From assembly GCF_003149375.1 (NCBI RefSeq), contig NZ_QFWH01000002.1, positions 310,001 through 374,000 of the forward strand: 64,000 nt of DNA, in the 5' to 3' direction. The notes under the pieces were generated by a model, which saw only the letters and a list, made by a program, of their open reading frames with translations, had not been told where the DNA came from and ran no database searches. Within the stretch, counting starts at the first letter, position 1, and every line of letters starts with the position of its first letter. This stretch comes from Vampirovibrio chlorellavorus. GTDB taxonomy: Bacteria > Cyanobacteriota > Vampirovibrionia > Vampirovibrionales > Vampirovibrionaceae. Below are positions 62,817 to 64,000 of this stretch, piece after piece. Made by a program: the position numbers and the translations under genes.

Positions 62817-63998
62817 CTAAGCGGCTGATTCCGCTGGTGCGCTTGCTTGAATGAGCGTCTGGGCGCTTTGCACATAGCTGCCTTTTAAGCTGTGGTGCTT
62901 TTGCTCAAAACGCTGGAGCCCTGCCGGGGTAAAGAACCGCTTGATGCTGTTGAGCAGTCCCTTGGCCCAGTGGCTCACCTGATGGCTAAGGACTTTCAGG
63001 CTCCACTGTGCTTGAGAAGCCTGTTCGGCCGGTGGCTTTGCTTTTTGCAGGGTCTCCGTCCACTGGATGACCCGGTTCAACCGTTCCGTGGTGCGTAACA
63101 GTTTTTGCTCCTGGCGTAGGTAGCCCTGAGTGAGACTTCCTGCTTTGGGTAAATTCAGCCAGTGCTGGAGTTGTTGCCGGGTTTGCCCGTTCCGTTCCGG
63201 GGTGAGTTTGGGGCTGGTACTGTTGAGTCTGCCCAGCAGCTTGTTCAGCTTGGCTTCCACCTTCAGGGTTTTATAGTGGCTCAGTAGCTGGCCTTCTTCA
63301 AACAGTCCCCGGGTCTGACCCATCTGTTGGGCGATTTGGGCAATGCCCGTCTCGGCGGCTTTCTGCCTAGCCTCCACCTCAAAGCCTGCCCGAATGTAGG
63401 TTTTCAGGGACAGGAGTTGGGTTTTTAAGTGGCTGACTGGATTCATTTTCCCCAGCCCTTCCCGCTGGATTTCCCGCAGATTGCTCTGGGTCAAGCGGTG
63501 TTCGGCGATTTGGGTCAGAAGCCGGTGTCCGGCCTGTTGCGTGGCCGGGCTGCCGTTGCCGTGAAAGCGCAGCCCGTCGCAGATGGCTTCAAGGGCTTGG
63601 GGAGCGCTGCCGGGGAACTTGCGGGTCAGTGTTTGCAGGGCCTGTTCCCGGGTCAGGGAAGCCACCTGGTTAAACTGCCGGGCGTGGGTCAGTTCATGGG
63701 TGACCACTTCCTGCACCGGGATGGTCTGCTTGTAGCGGTTGCCCAGGAAGGTCTGCAAGGGTTGAGGCAGTTGATCCAGCCAGGGCCGCAAGAAGGGAGC
63801 CAGTTTGCTGCGGAAGGCTTTCAGCCGATCGGGTTCCACGTGCAGGCTGTGGTTTTTGCCGTCGTAAAACCCGTGGGCGCTGCCAGAGAAATCGACGCCT
63901 TCTTTGTGAATTAAATTCTGTTGGATTTCAGGCATTTCAGCGTCTTTCAACTTCAGGAATCGCTGGGCCTTGGCCAACGGGCCCTCCAGCGGCACCAC
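62817..63998 (-). CDS. Putative zinc metallopeptidase with HELTH motif (start outside window)
   Basis: At least 393 residues; the frame is open to the right edge, so the N-terminus is missing. The motif VVTHELTHARQ (HExxH at residues 101-105 of the visible part) marks a zinc peptidase of the gluzincin or related type. Upstream is an aromatic-rich stretch, GSAHGFYDGKNHSLHVEP. About 95 residues downstream GFEVEARQKAAE offers a Glu that could be the third ligand. The remaining 220 residues are helical and Gln/Leu-rich. Family not recognised; no signal peptide can be judged. Confidence 0.7.
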   Translation of the reverse strand: MVPLEGPLAKAQRFLKLKDAEMPEIQQNLIHKEGVDFSGSAHGFYDGKNHSLHVEPDRLKAFRSKLAPFLRPWLDQLPQPLQTFLGNRYKQTIPVQEVVTHELTHARQFNQVASLTREQALQTLTRKFPGSAPQALEAICDGLRFHGNGSPATQQAGHRLLTQIAEHRLTQSNLREIQREGLGKMNPVSHLKTQLLSLKTYIRAGFEVEARQKAAETGIAQIAQQMGQTRGLFEEGQLLSHYKTLKVEAKLNKLLGRLNSTSPKLTPERNGQTRQQLQHWLNLPKAGSLTQGYLRQEQKLLRTTERLNRVIQWTETLQKAKPPAEQASQAQWSLKVLSHQVSHWAKGLLNSIKRFFTPAGLQRFEQKHHSLKGSYVQSAQTLIQASAPAESAA

Positions 63999-64000
63999 CG

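Overview
The window reads as a stretch of bacterial chromosome of moderate GC content, densely coded on both strands, with no insertion sequence, prophage, CRISPR array or rRNA operon visible. My best guess for the source is a non-photosynthetic relative of the cyanobacteria (Vampirovibrionia/Melainabacteria, Vampirovibrio-like). The reasons are a cyanobacterial-type SmtA metallothionein, flagellar genes of the FliM plus CheC-domain FliY type, GatD, and several lineage-type orphan proteins, one beginning MGLAASQ. This placement is inference; no 16S rRNA or marker search was possible.

Layout. 1-3.3 kb: tail of murJ, proline dehydrogenase, acyl-CoA dehydrogenase. 3.6-8.4 kb: flagellar stator and switch genes motA-motB-fliL-fliM-fliY on the plus strand. 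8.6-14.1 kb: pentapeptide-repeat protein, metallothionein, fabI, engB, a secreted SH3-like protein and the RNase P RNA gene. 14.1-20 kb: a minus-strand wall and translation block (DUF366 protein, class A PBP, glyS, gatD). 20-26 kb: small orphans, a RelA/SpoT-like TIGR04552-type protein, secD-secF, a phosphodiester glycosidase. 26.4-32 kb: two tandem orphan membrane proteins, acpS, a phasin/histone-H1-like protein and a three-gene orphan operon. 32-38.5 kb: an AT-rich DUF4238 gene inserted beside the scpB-scpA-smc condensin operon. 38.8-46 kb: paired M16 peptidases, a subtilase with an EF-hand, a GIY-YIG nuclease, a phospholipase D family protein. 46-58 kb: a non-canonical UvrA, orphan secreted proteins, a Nudix hydrolase, wecB, a double TonB-C-like protein, topA. 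58-64 kb: secreted orphans, a ComEA-like HhH protein, a zinc-ribbon protein, yggT, mtnP, tRNA-Asn and the end of a HELTH-motif metalloprotease.

The most interesting signal is non-coding. Five dispersed elements of about 120-148 bp (823-970, 55172-55292, 59203-59345, 60761-60905, 62576-62715) share an internal core containing an invariant TGTACTCAAAC. Four of them are enclosed by near-perfect 20-27 bp inverted arms. The arm sequences differ between copies but stay complementary within each copy, so base pairing appears to be selected. All five lie between the 3' ends of convergent genes. A second non-coding candidate is a structured plus-strand transcript at about 59868-60063, inferred from a one-directional terminator with no plus-strand gene before it.

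The genes mostly serve basic cell functions: envelope assembly (murJ, PBP1A, gatD, wecB, secDF), chromosome maintenance (smc-scpAB, topA, uvrA), translation (glyS, engB, tRNA-Asn, rnpB), motility and fatty-acid metabolism (fabI, acpS, acyl-CoA dehydrogenase). About fifteen secreted or membrane proteins have no recognisable function.
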